Positions 1 through 9,451 of a stretch of DNA of 64,000 nucleotides are shown here, one piece after another (position 1 is the first letter of the stretch; each line of letters opens with the position of its first letter). Source of the stretch: Glycine soja (lineage: Eukaryota; Streptophyta; Magnoliopsida; Fabales; Fabaceae); NCBI RefSeq assembly GCF_004193775.1, contig NC_041005.1, positions 16,401,865 to 16,465,864 of the forward strand, in the 5' to 3' direction. The position numbers and the translations under genes are program-made. The notes below the pieces were generated by a model that was not told where the DNA came from, did no database searches, and was given only the letters and a program-made list of their open reading frames with translations.

Positions 1-470
1 AAAGCTAGGTGTTGCTTAAAGACAAAATAATACTTGAGTGTTCTTACATTCAAGGGGAGTCTAAGGGGTGTGCCAAGAGTAGCCTTAAGAATACTTGTAA
101 GCTAGAAGTGGCAGGGAAGAATAATTGTTGTAATCAAAGTTGATTAGTGGAACTCTTTATTGGTTGGTAAATGAGAATCAGACGTAGCTTAGGTTGAGTG
201 AACCAGTATAAAATAAAATATTTTTACTATTCTTCATTAGCTTATTAAAGTATTTCATGGTCCATTACCGTCACACTTTGTACACAAGGTTTTTTTTTTC
301 TTCTAATAGACAAGCTTTACATTTCACTGGACAACAATCCATCTTTTGTCACTGGGTGAGAGCTTTATAAACTTGTTTATTATAACATCTTCCATTTTGA
401 AAAGGTTTTATATTTTGATTAACACACTATTCAACCCCTCTTCTAGTGTAATTTATTGTATTTCAATAAA
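1..470 (+). mobile_element. Copia-type LTR remnant, 3' part
   Basis: The stretch about 150-225 carries wording typical of the R/U5 part of legume Copia LTRs, including acgtagcttaggttgagtg followed by aaccagtataaa, and 430-455 reads caacccctcttctagtgta, as many such LTRs do near their ends. The start of the LTR lies outside the window and no partner LTR or coding region is visible. From 471 to 750 I see only AT-rich sequence. Recognition is from memory of the family. Confidence 0.4.
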
Positions 471-928
471 CTTCCTCATTATTTTTTATTCCTATGGATA
501 AAAAAAATGATCCCAAACAAGATCTAATTTTTTTTGTTTGATGTTCAAATGGATCCAATCTACCGGGAATTACATTACTTTAAGCATGGGTCCCAACCAT
601 TTTTTTCTCCATATGATGTTGAAACTAAATAGGGGAAGAACTAAAAGTAAGGTTGTTTCCATTCCTGCATAACAAACATAGTGTATAAGAGAATTACTTA
701 CATTTATTTCATCTTAAAGAGATGTGTGTGAACTTGAATTTACTTCCTGAGATGCGAATTAGGGTGGGAATAGGCTAGGCCGACCTACAGGGGCCTACAA
801 CTTGACCTACATAAAACCTGGCTTGGCCTGACCTATTTAATTAAAAGGCTAGACTCAGGATTTTTTAAAAGCCTATTAAATTAAATAGACCTGGCTTATT
901 AAAAAGCCTTATAAGCCTGATAGACCGA

Positions 929-930
<2 letters not shown>

Positions 931-982
<52 letters not shown>
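931..982. repeat. (TA)26 microsatellite
   Basis: Uninterrupted TA dinucleotide repeat of about 52 bases inside the hAT-like element. Such tracts are length-polymorphic and prone to sequencing error. Confidence 0.95.
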
Positions 983-983
<1 letters not shown>

Positions 984-1174
984 TTATATTATTTTTTGGA
1001 TACAATTAATATTATTTTTTAAAAAACTAGCCGATTCCATCCCTATAATTAAATAAAATTTTAATTACAAGGTGTGAGTCATGTGTTCCTTTATATTTCT
1101 CATTATTTTTATTAGTTTTCCTATTTCTGTTAACAGTTCCTTTTTCTATTCCTATTAGGTCTCCTTTTTCTTTT

Positions 1175-1455
1175 ATTACGTTCCTGTATTCTAGAGCAAA
1201 TAAAAATCATATCCTATTACGTTTCTATACAAAAATCATATCCTTTTTCTATCAGGTTTCCTTCTTTTTTTTTAATTTTCCTATTACGTTCCTAACCAAA
1301 CAAAAATCATATCCTATCATATGCTATTACGTTCCTATACAAAAATCATATCCTATCATATCCTATTAAGTTCCTATACAAAAATCATATCCTTTTTCTA
1401 TCAGGTTTACTTTTTTTCCTATTATGTTCTTAACCAAACAAAAATCATATCCTGT
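1175..1455. repeat. Degenerate tandem repeat inside the hAT-like element
   Basis: At least five imperfect copies of a unit of roughly 30 to 60 bases built from tattacgttcctatac followed by aaaaatcatatcc, some interspersed with tttttctatcaggttt. The units differ in length through T-rich inserts. It looks like local duplication within the transposon body. Confidence 0.6.
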
Positions 1456-1779
1456 TCACTTCAAGCTTTTTGATAGAGGTAATTAACATTCTATGTTTAT
1501 CCTATTATAAAAGGTGCGTTATTTTTTTTTTTTTTTTTGTAAAAGCAACTAGGAATATTAAAGATTTAATGTGAAGAAAACTTTTAAATAGACTTTTAAA
1601 TATGCTACTAGGCCAGGCTAGGCTTTTAAAAAGATCAGATTGAACCAAAATAAAAGTCTTTGATAGGCTATAGGTCAGGCTCAGACCTCAAAAATTAATC
1701 GTAGGCTAGACTCAAACCTTTTAAAGCTTGGCCTGGCCTATTCCCACCCTTAGATGCGAAATCCTACCTTGTTTGTCTC

Positions 1780-3345
1780 AATTAGTCCTTTGAAGTTTAT
1801 AATTTGTGGTTTAAATAAATAAAAAATAAATTCAAAAAAGTTTTTTATGAGAAAAAAATGTTTTTAAAGGTTAATTATTTTAGTTTAATACGACTATGAG
1901 ATACTCATTAAATTGGGTTTTCTTCGGCTACACAGAAACTACTAGTAAGAAGATATATTTTTAAAGTTAAACCAATTGTGCTAACCCGCCCATCGAGGAA
2001 AACAAGAGATATGTTAGGAATATATAGAGCATTAAATTAGGTCAAAATTATATCCCAAAATTATTCGATTGATTTTTCTGTTAGAGAAATTTTTTAATGC
2101 CTAAGTAATATTACTTCATCAACAAGTAGTTTTGAAGCATGAAGAAGTTACTAACTTCGCTACTCGATTTTACATCAAATTTAAGGACGGAAATCTCCTG
2201 TCCCACCAATGAAAATGTGCGAAGTTATTTAAAATTGACACGTCAGTTTACATTAGGTTTCAAGAAGAAATTAACGTGTTATGTATTTTTGCTTCTTCCT
2301 TTTTGATTCACGTTTGATGTTCCCTAGCCTGAGCACCACCATCGGGACAGTGCTTATGAACCTCCATCCCCCTTCTCTGATTCCTCCTCTCCCCCACCCA
2401 CACCCCTCTCCTCCATCAGCATTCGTTCCTTTATCTCTAACCATCGCGGAGACACACTTAGGCAATGATATGGTGGCACCACTTGGGCACCACAAAGGAA
2501 GACGAAGAAGATGTCAAATGCGTAGTGGCACGGCCACAGAGGGTTTCCTACAAGGTGTTCTGACTGACAAAAATATGGAGGGAATCATCGGTGCCAGAGG
2601 TGGACATTATTGTTGTTGAGTCGGATGGTTAGGTGCATAGGGGATTTTTTGTACGAGAAATTGCAGGGGTTGAAGACAACGGAGAAATGATAGGTGGCTC
2701 TTTCTTGATCGGCAAAACATTCTAATCGGAGAAGATCTAATTCTTTGCCCCACTGTGATTTTGTGAGATGAGTGTGCAGAAGACAAAACGAAATAGGTAA
2801 AGGAGAATGGAACAAAGATGTATCCCGGCAGAAAAAGAAAAATTGAGCACGACACTGGAACACGAGACGAGACGATTCTGGGGTCAACATTGGTTAGCAG
2901 CAAAGGTTTTCTCATGGGATGGGATGTCTCAAAGGTTGTAATGGAGAGGGAGAAAGATCGTGGCTGAGACTTGATTACACTGTTATTTATCTGTGATCAG
3001 TGAGTTGTAATCATTAAATGACATGACCAATTTTTATTGGATGAGACAAGAAATGAAGCAGGGAGGTGAGACAGGTGATTTTGATCCAAAATTTAAACTA
3101 CATAGAAGTTGTGATGTATTATTTGAGTAATTAGCCACATGCTGATCATGGAAAGCTTTGAATTATTTAAGTAATTAGACAAATTAGAGCGTGTAGTTAA
3201 AATCATTTTAGGAATATCTTCCTTATTCAAAGATCTTGCACAAATCGGTGCAATTTCTTGCAGGCTTGCTATTAATTGAAAAATAATATATGCAAAATGC
3301 ATGGGATCTTTTCCTTATTCGTGAAAGATATTTGAATTAATTCAA
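1780..3345 (+). repeat. Diverged inverted copy of the zinc-finger gene upstream region
   Basis: Outside the insertion at 2185-3087, this stretch aligns by eye with the reverse complement of about 55130-56010. Shared blocks include ttatgagaaaa, ggaaaacaag, attatatcccaaaatta, aactacatagaag, tttgagtaattag, gtgtagttaaaatcatttt, gcacaaatcggtg and tgcaaaatgcatg. The right end corresponds to the 5' leader of the C2H2 gene at 55038, but no zinc-finger coding sequence follows after 3345. Divergence looks like a quarter to a third of sites, so it is an old duplication. I estimated the alignment by eye only. Confidence 0.6.
2185..3087. mobile_element. Mutator-like non-autonomous element (possible Pack-MULE)
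   Basis: The ends form an imperfect TIR (18 of 23 positions): ggacggaaatctcctgtccc at the left and, on the other strand, ggatcaaaatcacctgtctc at the right. Flanking 9-mers caaatttaa (2176-2184) and aaaatttaa (3088-3096) differ at one base, fitting the 9-bp duplication of Mutator-like elements. The uninterrupted paralogous sequence near 55395 serves as an empty site. The interior (about 2320-2930) is more GC-rich than its surroundings and holds a 112-codon ORF at 2281-2619 that I do not recognise. It may be captured genic sequence, but that is not shown. Confidence 0.65.
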
Positions 3346-4869
3346 ATTTCTAAACAAATAGTCATGGTCATCAAGGTTGGTTATGAGATTTTAGAAACTC
3401 TAGCAAAATAATAGATAAGGATCCTAATATATATATATATATAATATTGCTGATTAATTATGTTATTTGTATGAAATATTTTTTCATTGATAAAAAAAAT
3501 AAAAAATTTGGATGACTCCCTTTAATAGAGTATTTTCTCATAATCATATATTTTTTTTTATCTAAGTGTCGAACCTAGTTCAACTCATATACACCTATTT
3601 AAAAATGTAAACATATTTTGCATAACAAATAAACGAGTGATTTAATTATAAAAAGATATACTTGATTACATTCAAGGAATGATATGTTTTTAATAAATCT
3701 CAACAAGTAAAATGCATTATAATTTTGATTAAATTTAAATCACTCAAAAAATTACATGCACATAAACATTTATATATAAGGTTAGGCCTTAAAGAAAAAA
3801 GATATACACAATATGTATACATACAATTTTTCTGTATACAATTTTATTTGTTAAAAATCATCTTCATTTTCTTTTTCTCTCTATTTCTCTTTTCTATTTC
3901 TTGTTCTTTTATTATTATGCTAACTTTTATTTTTAATTTTTTTATAATTTGAGTTATTCTATGTGTTTATTATCTTGTTAAAAAAACAAACACTTTAAGT
4001 TATTATAATAGGTTTATTACATATTAATCCCTCACACTTGAAAATTCATTTAAAATGAATTTATGAGTATAACATATTAGAGAAAAAAAACTATTTTTTT
4101 GAACTTTTTACTTATATGCCATATTTTAATTTGAATAAAAAAGACATAAAACAAGAAAACAATTTCAAGTTATTTATGAAAATAATGTATAATTTTTTTA
4201 CCACACAATTATATATATGTATATATACATATATATTATTTTTTGGTTTCCTTTTAGCTATGGGCCGTGGGTGGTCATTTCCCCTTATCCTACACTCTCA
4301 CAAACGGTGAAGCATGAGAATTTATATTGGTCCCTTTAAAATTGCATTTGGCCCCTACCACCAATGTGTTTTTACCAAAATACCCTTTTGCTCCTTTCCT
4401 TCCATATTGGCACCCACCCCATCCTTTCTTCCTTTTTCCTACCTTCTTTTCTCTTTCCCTCTCTTCCTTCCTTTCTTTTTTCCTTCTTTTCTCTCCTTCC
4501 CTCATGAATCCCTCCCTTTTCTAGGTATTTTTTTTCGTTTTTGGCAAAACTACGAAATCACAATTTTGTTGTGCAATTTGTACAACAAAATTATGAATCC
4601 ATTTTTTTTTTGTTTTCTAGCAACCCATCCGTTGTGTTACAAATTCTCCCCGCAATGGAATCATGATGTCGTTAAGTTACAAAATTTGTAACACAATTGA
4701 ATCATGATTTTATTAAGTTACAGAAATTGTAACACAATGAATTCATGATTTCGTTGTGCATCAAATTGTGAAACAAATATTTTTTTAAATAACCAATATT
4801 TTTGTCTTGATTTTGTAGGTCAATGGATTGGAATACTTTTATATCTGATAAGGTTATAAGTCCAACTAG
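3346..4869. other. AT-rich intergenic stretch without a recognisable gene
   Basis: No coding region I can support. It contains a short TA run near 3430, an A/T palindrome near 4212-4237, a strongly pyrimidine-biased tract about 4385-4525, and several imperfect copies of a block containing tgtaacacaat and gaatcatgat around 4560-4780, including the hairpin-forming ttttgttgt/acaacaaaa pair near 4565-4590. It may be the 5' part of the transposase relic that follows. Confidence 0.5.
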
Positions 4870-5316
4870 ATGGGAAATATGGATGATGCAAGCCAAGGTT
4901 TCTTTTACCAACCTGACCTTTTATATGGAGCCAAGTCTAATGATATTGGTTTGGGGAATGATAATGATGAAAATGTGGGTGGTGATGACACTGATTTGCA
5001 AGCACAACCTAGTTATCCCGACTTTTCTAGTTATTTCATGACTGATGAGGTATATTTCATGAATTTTATATGTTTGTGTTTTGTGAAGCCTTGTGTTTTG
5101 TTATTGAATAATTTTTTTATGCTTTTAGCTTTTTCAAGAGTGTGGTGATTTGTTAAGTTGGCACAACATGTTGGAAATGAGCATGGGTTTGTGGTTGTGA
5201 TTCAAAGTTAGAAGTAAGTAAAAAAATGTTATATTGGGTTACGAAAGGGGGGAAAGAAGTATAGACATTACAAAGACAAGTTAGTGTGCAAGACCACTGG
5301 AACTAGATGAAAAAGG
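4870..5316 (+). pseudogene. FAR1/FRS-like MULE transposase relic, N-terminal part
   Basis: Exon 1 (4870-5049) begins MGNMDDASQGFF and contains an acidic Asn/Asp-rich segment. A GT donor at 5050 and an AG acceptor at 5127-5128 bound a probable 79-bp intron. Exon 2 starts LFQECGDLLSW and then needs a frame change near 5160 to continue into residues resembling the N-terminal DNA-binding part of FAR1-related, MULE-derived transposases (the EHGFVVVI stretch, then the GYERGGK and TGTR stretches). In-frame stops follow. The rest is missing because an LTR begins at 5318. FAR1-type genes derive from MULE transposases; this copy cannot encode a working protein. Identification is from the residue pattern, not a search. 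Confidence 0.6.
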
Positions 5317-5317
5317 A

Positions 5318-6685
5318 TGATGGAATTCATAAACCAAGAGGGAGGGCGGGGGGGGAGGGGGGTGAATTGGTTCTAAATCAAATCAAACAAAAAAGACAGC
5401 TTTTTGAAAAACTTTCTTTTCCAAGGATCATATCAAAATTCTTTTTGTTATAACCAGCATTTAATCAGTCAACCTTAACACAAAATCCTTTTGTTATATT
5501 TCTTATTCAAAAATATATTTTCTTTAAACTTTAGCAAATTGATCAAGAATACAATGAGAAAGAAAGATAAGATCAAGAGAAGATGTACGCCAATTTTTAT
5601 ACCGATTCACTCTTTATCTCTAGAGAAGCTACTTCAGTTATTTAATCCAAACCAAATTAGATTTTCACTATGCATATAGAATTGTTACAAGCAATCACAA
5701 TCAATCTCAATTCTTACCCCCAAAAAAAGAGACTAAGGTACCCAACCCTAGAATCCTTTGTGAATAAAAGCCTAAGAGAAACCTACCTTTAGCCCAAATT
5801 AGAAAAATCTATTCTTGCATGCCTTTAGAAATTCATGGATATGCTAACATGTAAAACACACGAAAAACTGAGTCAAAGAGAGACATAACCTGATCGATCA
5901 CATGCAAGAACCTTTGCTTAAGTGAATGAGTCTCTTCTTGATCTCACAAGTAATTCACAACTCACTTTTTACCATGAGAACTTTAGAAAAAATGAACTCT
6001 AGAAGTTGAGTGTCACACATATTCTAAGCATTTTTTCTTCTCTTTTCTTCTTTCTTAAAAGTGAGAACACAAGGTGATTATTTATAGAGAAAACAATGAT
6101 AACCTCCTGTAATCGATTAAATATCCAATGTAATTGATTATTTCAAAGAAGTAATCAATTATATTATCATTTTAATCGATTAAAGTGTTCTTCCCAACAT
6201 CTAGAAAACTTTCAAGAACAATGTAATCGATTAGTTTCTTGATGTAATCAATTAAAGTGTTCTTGATCACTTATGGGAACACCTTTAAGAATGAAGCAAT
6301 CGATTATGATCACCTGGTAATCGATTAAAATAGAGACTCATGAAAAATTAGATGTGGTCTAAACTAAAATATGTAATCAATTACGGTTAACTTATAATCA
6401 AATAAACTAAAACTAGAATCTCTTTGCAAGCTACAAATACTTGTGTAACCGATTACGATAATCTTTTAATCGATTAAAATAGAGAGTTTTATGCACTGAA
6501 GAAGTTCAAACTTTAGAAACAATCATCCTACCTCTCCATGGTGATCCATGATGTACATATGAAAAGATGGAGACTAAGATGGAATAATCAATACAAATGC
6601 CACTCAAAGAGTTAGGCATGTAAAAAGGCAAAACTTCTTCAAGCTCCAAAACTTAGTCTTCATGTTGCTCCCCCTATCTCTAACA
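5318..6685 (-). mobile_element. LTR of an unclassified retroelement, minus orientation
   Basis: Read on the minus strand it starts TGTTAGAGATAGGGGGAGC at 6685, directly preceded by a purine-rich tract (aaagagggggagat), and ends near 5318 with CA after a C-rich run and ttggtttatgaattccatca. That arrangement marks a 3' LTR. It contains several TAATCGATTA motifs (6110-6476). It truncates the transposase relic on its left. No matching second LTR is in the window, so its exact ends are inferred. Confidence 0.6.
6110..6476. repeat. Cluster of TAATCGATTA palindromes, block 1
   Basis: Six exact or near-exact AATCGATT cores, plus at least five one-base variants (taatcaatta, taattgatta, taaccgatta), in about 370 bases within the LTR. 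They are spaced irregularly, about 20 to 60 bases apart. Each is two TAAT half-sites facing each other around CG. Confidence 0.8.
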
Positions 6686-6700
6686 ATCTCCCCCTCTTTT
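6686..6700 (-). promoter_or_regulatory. Polypurine tract of the minus-strand retroelement
   Basis: On the minus strand, aaaagagggggagat lies immediately before the TG of the LTR start. This is the expected position and composition for the primer of plus-strand DNA synthesis. Confidence 0.6.
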
Positions 6701-7040
6701 GCTTTGATGATTCTAAAATTGAATTGCCAATTGAGTGCATTTGGAGAGTCTTTAGAGTAAAATTTTTTCTTAAAAAACCTGAAAGTTTTTTAGCAGTAAG
6801 AGAAGTGTCAAAAAGCCACAACTACTCTTAGAGTAAATAGACAAATATATGATGTGAATAGGAAAAAAATCATAGCATTTCATTCATAGAAAAACATCAC
6901 TACTTAATCATTACAACTATTAAAAGAAAGTATAACCATTTAATCAAACATCACAAAACAAGTGATCAAAGACATAAAAACTGAATTAAACATAATTAGA
7001 AAGGAAAATCAAACCACAAAAGCAAGCACTTAAAACACAA

Positions 7041-8085
7041 CTAAGCTTCATCCTCATCAAGGTTAAGGAGGTTGCTAAGGGTCAGCCTAATCTCAATGTT
7101 TTCTAGCTGGTTAGCTATATTCTCCAACAAACTATGAACTTCAGCTGAGTGCTCTTGATGGAGGTGAAGCATAGCGTCCATCTTCTGAATCATAAGTGAC
7201 TCAAAAGGACTCCATTGAAGTGCAGGCTCTTGTGAAGCTTCAACTTCAACATCTTCTTTCATCTGGTCAAAGTTTCCAACTTTCGGTTCTCTAACCATTA
7301 TCCATTCATGATTAATAAACCTCATTCCAAGCTTCTTGAGATGCCTTATGGTAATCTGACGATGCTTTGGTAAAGTCCACAATCTAATTAGAGACATCAA
7401 CATTGAAGTAGTCAATGAATCTTGAGGCAACAACAACATTAGGAAATTCATAATCCACCAGGCAATGACTCTTCAGCATAATGTCTTCAATCAGCAGTAC
7501 CCAGTTAATCTTGACCTTAGAGTGAGAATGTAAGTAATGAGGTAAACCAACATTCTATCTTCTAAAGTCAGTCCACCAAGGCCTAAGAGATTCCTCAAGT
7601 TCCTAGCTGGATCAAGAAGTATTCCCCTATAGTCTACATCTTGTTGTACCCATCAAGCATTTCATCGAACTTACAGACTCCACCCATGTCCAAACCAGCC
7701 AATTCCTTCCATACAGCAACATCAATGACCATATATACTCCATTTATAGTAGAGAAGAGGTTACCTTTAAGGTCAGCACGTGCACAGGTGTAGAAAACCT
7801 TGACTAGCTCTGGATAAAAATTTCTTTTCATCTACACCAGCTTTGACAATCCTTGTGATTCCAACAAATTTGGAAAGTTGAACTCTTTCTGAGAGAACCA
7901 TTCCAAGTCCAAATACTTGGGGATCCTCATGTTTTTGACAACATATATCATCTTGTAGTTATTCTTCTTGCTTTCATCTATGAACCATGTGACCAAACAG
8001 TTGAGAGCAGCCTGTGAGCATTCACCTTACTTCATCTTGAAAGATTTTGCTTTCTTCTCTGCTCTTGAAGAATTGGTCACCATCT
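7041..8085 (-). pseudogene. Degraded plant transposon-domain ORF inside the retroelement
   Basis: Minus-strand fragments at 8085-7832, 7831-7634 and 7451-7041 read in order as one broken protein. The recognisable residues are RNFYPELVKVFYTCARADL, GLDMGGVCKFDEMLDGYNKM, MLVYLITYILT, RHLKKLGMRF and SPFESLMIQKMDAML. These match, from memory, the ORF family annotated in legumes as putative plant transposon protein, often carried by LTR elements that lack or have lost pol. Stops and frameshifts separate the blocks. It sits between the 3' LTR (5318-6685) and the leader-like region 8086-8898, in the same orientation as the LTR, so it is probably the internal ORF of that element. Its function is unknown. 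Confidence 0.55.
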
Positions 8086-8898
8086 TGAAGAGGAGACAGA
8101 GGGTCTGAGAGCAGAAGATGTTTGGGTTTAAAGTGGGGTGGTAACAGGAGGTTTTAGAGGAGGTGTTGGTGTGATTTGTGGATAGGCTTGGGTTGGCTTA
8201 TAAAGAGAGGCTGAGGCGGGAGTAAATGCAGTAATGATGGTGGTTGATGAGGTGAAGACAAAGAAATGGAACAGATTACACACAAAAAACATGCAAGTAA
8301 TCAATTAAAGTTACATAGTAATCGATTAAGTTGTCCCTTGTTTTCACCCAAAACCAAAAATTGATATAAGTAATCGATTAAAACATAGGTGTAATCGATT
8401 AAATATGCTAGAAATACTCCCCCCGAGGCCTTTTTAATCAATTAAAATGTAAGGCAATCAATTAAAACAAAACACAAAGCCAAAAGAAGCCATAAGCCAC
8501 AACATGCAATCGAGTAAAACAACGTAGTAATCGATTACAACAGAACGCAACGCCAAAAAAAGCTTTAAGCTAAACATGTAATCGATTAAAATGAAGTAGT
8601 AGTTGATTACAGTAGAGAACTTTAAATCATAACACCATAAAAGCAAGTATGGTAATCGATTAAACCATGGGGTAATCGATTAAAATAGAAGGTTTCAAAA
8701 ACTGATAACCACTCAGCAACACAATGTAATTGATTAACACAAGAGAGTGATAATTTAAAATAGTGAAAAACATGAAATGACAAATCAACATACTAAGATA
8801 TTGAAGAAAATAACAAATAGAGAGTATATATAACAAGCTACATGTACTAAAGCATAACATCATTCAATACTAGATCCATCTAAGATACTTAGTTCATT
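8086..8898 (-). repeat. Leader-like region with TAATCGATTA cluster, block 2
   Basis: Non-coding. Between about 8297 and 8740 there are about seven AATCGATT cores plus variants, some inside a roughly 70-base imperfect tandem unit containing aaagccaaaagaagc or acgccaaaaaaagc followed by ataagc or ttaagc. The position, upstream of the degraded ORF in its own orientation, suggests the 5' leader of the minus-strand retroelement. No 5' LTR is recognisable. Confidence 0.5.
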
Positions 8899-9451
8899 CC
8901 TAATTTCATTCGGGGACTATCGTTTGTTGATATTTTGATCCTTGCTAGTCGACTTATGGTGTTGAATGCCAGTTATAGTGTGAAACAAATGACCATTTAG
9001 TGTTTTGATCGAGAATACGAAAAATACCAAAAAAAGGGGGGCAAAAAGGTCTTTTCCTTGGTTTTCCTGGACCCTAGCTCACCCAGGCTAGCCTTTGACT
9101 CGCCTGGGCCACCAAATAACTTCATGGTCAAGAAAACAACTCTCTTGGGTGAGCTCATTGCTTTAGCATTAAGTTTCATCTCTCCTGGGAGAGCTCCAAC
9201 TCGCCTGAGAGAGCTCCCTTTGCCCCAAGTGCTCATTTTCCTATAAATAGGCATGCTAGGGAGGCTGAGGAAGGGTTCCAAGGTTCAAAAGGTGAGGGAA
9301 TTAAGAGAAGAGAGAAAGAAGAGGAAACGAAGCCAAGTCTCTGTTGAATTACGACCGCGATCATTCCCTATGTCATTTTCTTGTTTTGTGTTATTCGTGC
9401 AACCGTCGGTTAGTTTTGTTTTTAAGATTTGAATGTCATATGTGTACCCTT
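8899..9451 (+). mobile_element. Truncated LTR, same family as the solo LTR at 58969-59895
   Basis: From ctaatttcattcggggac at about 8899 it follows, in the same order, the reverse complement of 59895 leftwards: ttcgtccgggga, gatattttgat, the CCCAGG...CCTGGG inverted repeat, and a TATA box in cctataaataggc (about 9240-9251). About ten bases of the usual TGTCAGACCC start are missing, and the right side is cut by the LTR that begins at 9452. The orientation is opposite to the solo LTR. No coding region remains. Confidence 0.65.

Larger units (their letters stand above)
759..1752. mobile_element. Non-autonomous hAT-like DNA transposon
   Basis: The terminal inverted repeats match at 21 of 23 positions, starting TTAGGGTGGGAATAGGC at 759 and ending with the reverse complement, TAAGGGTGGGAATAGGC, at 1752. 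They are flanked by a perfect 8-bp target duplication GATGCGAA at 751-758 and 1753-1760. TIRs of the form T(A)GGG and an 8-bp duplication are the signature of the hAT superfamily. The 994-bp body has no transposase ORF, so it depended on another element. Inside are a (TA)n tract and a tandem array of an AAAAATCATATCC-type unit. GGCCTGGCC-like words recur near both ends. Confidence 0.82.

Noticed and set aside
2281..2619. 112-codon plus-strand ORF as a novel protein gene
   Set aside because: It lies inside a Mutator-like element, is Pro-rich in a low-complexity part and shows no recognisable domain; ORFs on the other strand are equally long.
4314..4691. 125-codon Phe/Pro/Ser-rich ORF
   Set aside because: It translates a polypyrimidine tract; residues are dominated by Phe, Leu, Ser and Pro with no domain.
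9058..9246. ORFs on both strands in the Pro/Gly-rich LTR segment (9058-9246 plus, 8997-9281 minus)
   Set aside because: They overlap the U3 region of an LTR with a TATA box and recur as broken sequence in the related solo LTR; coding is unlikely.
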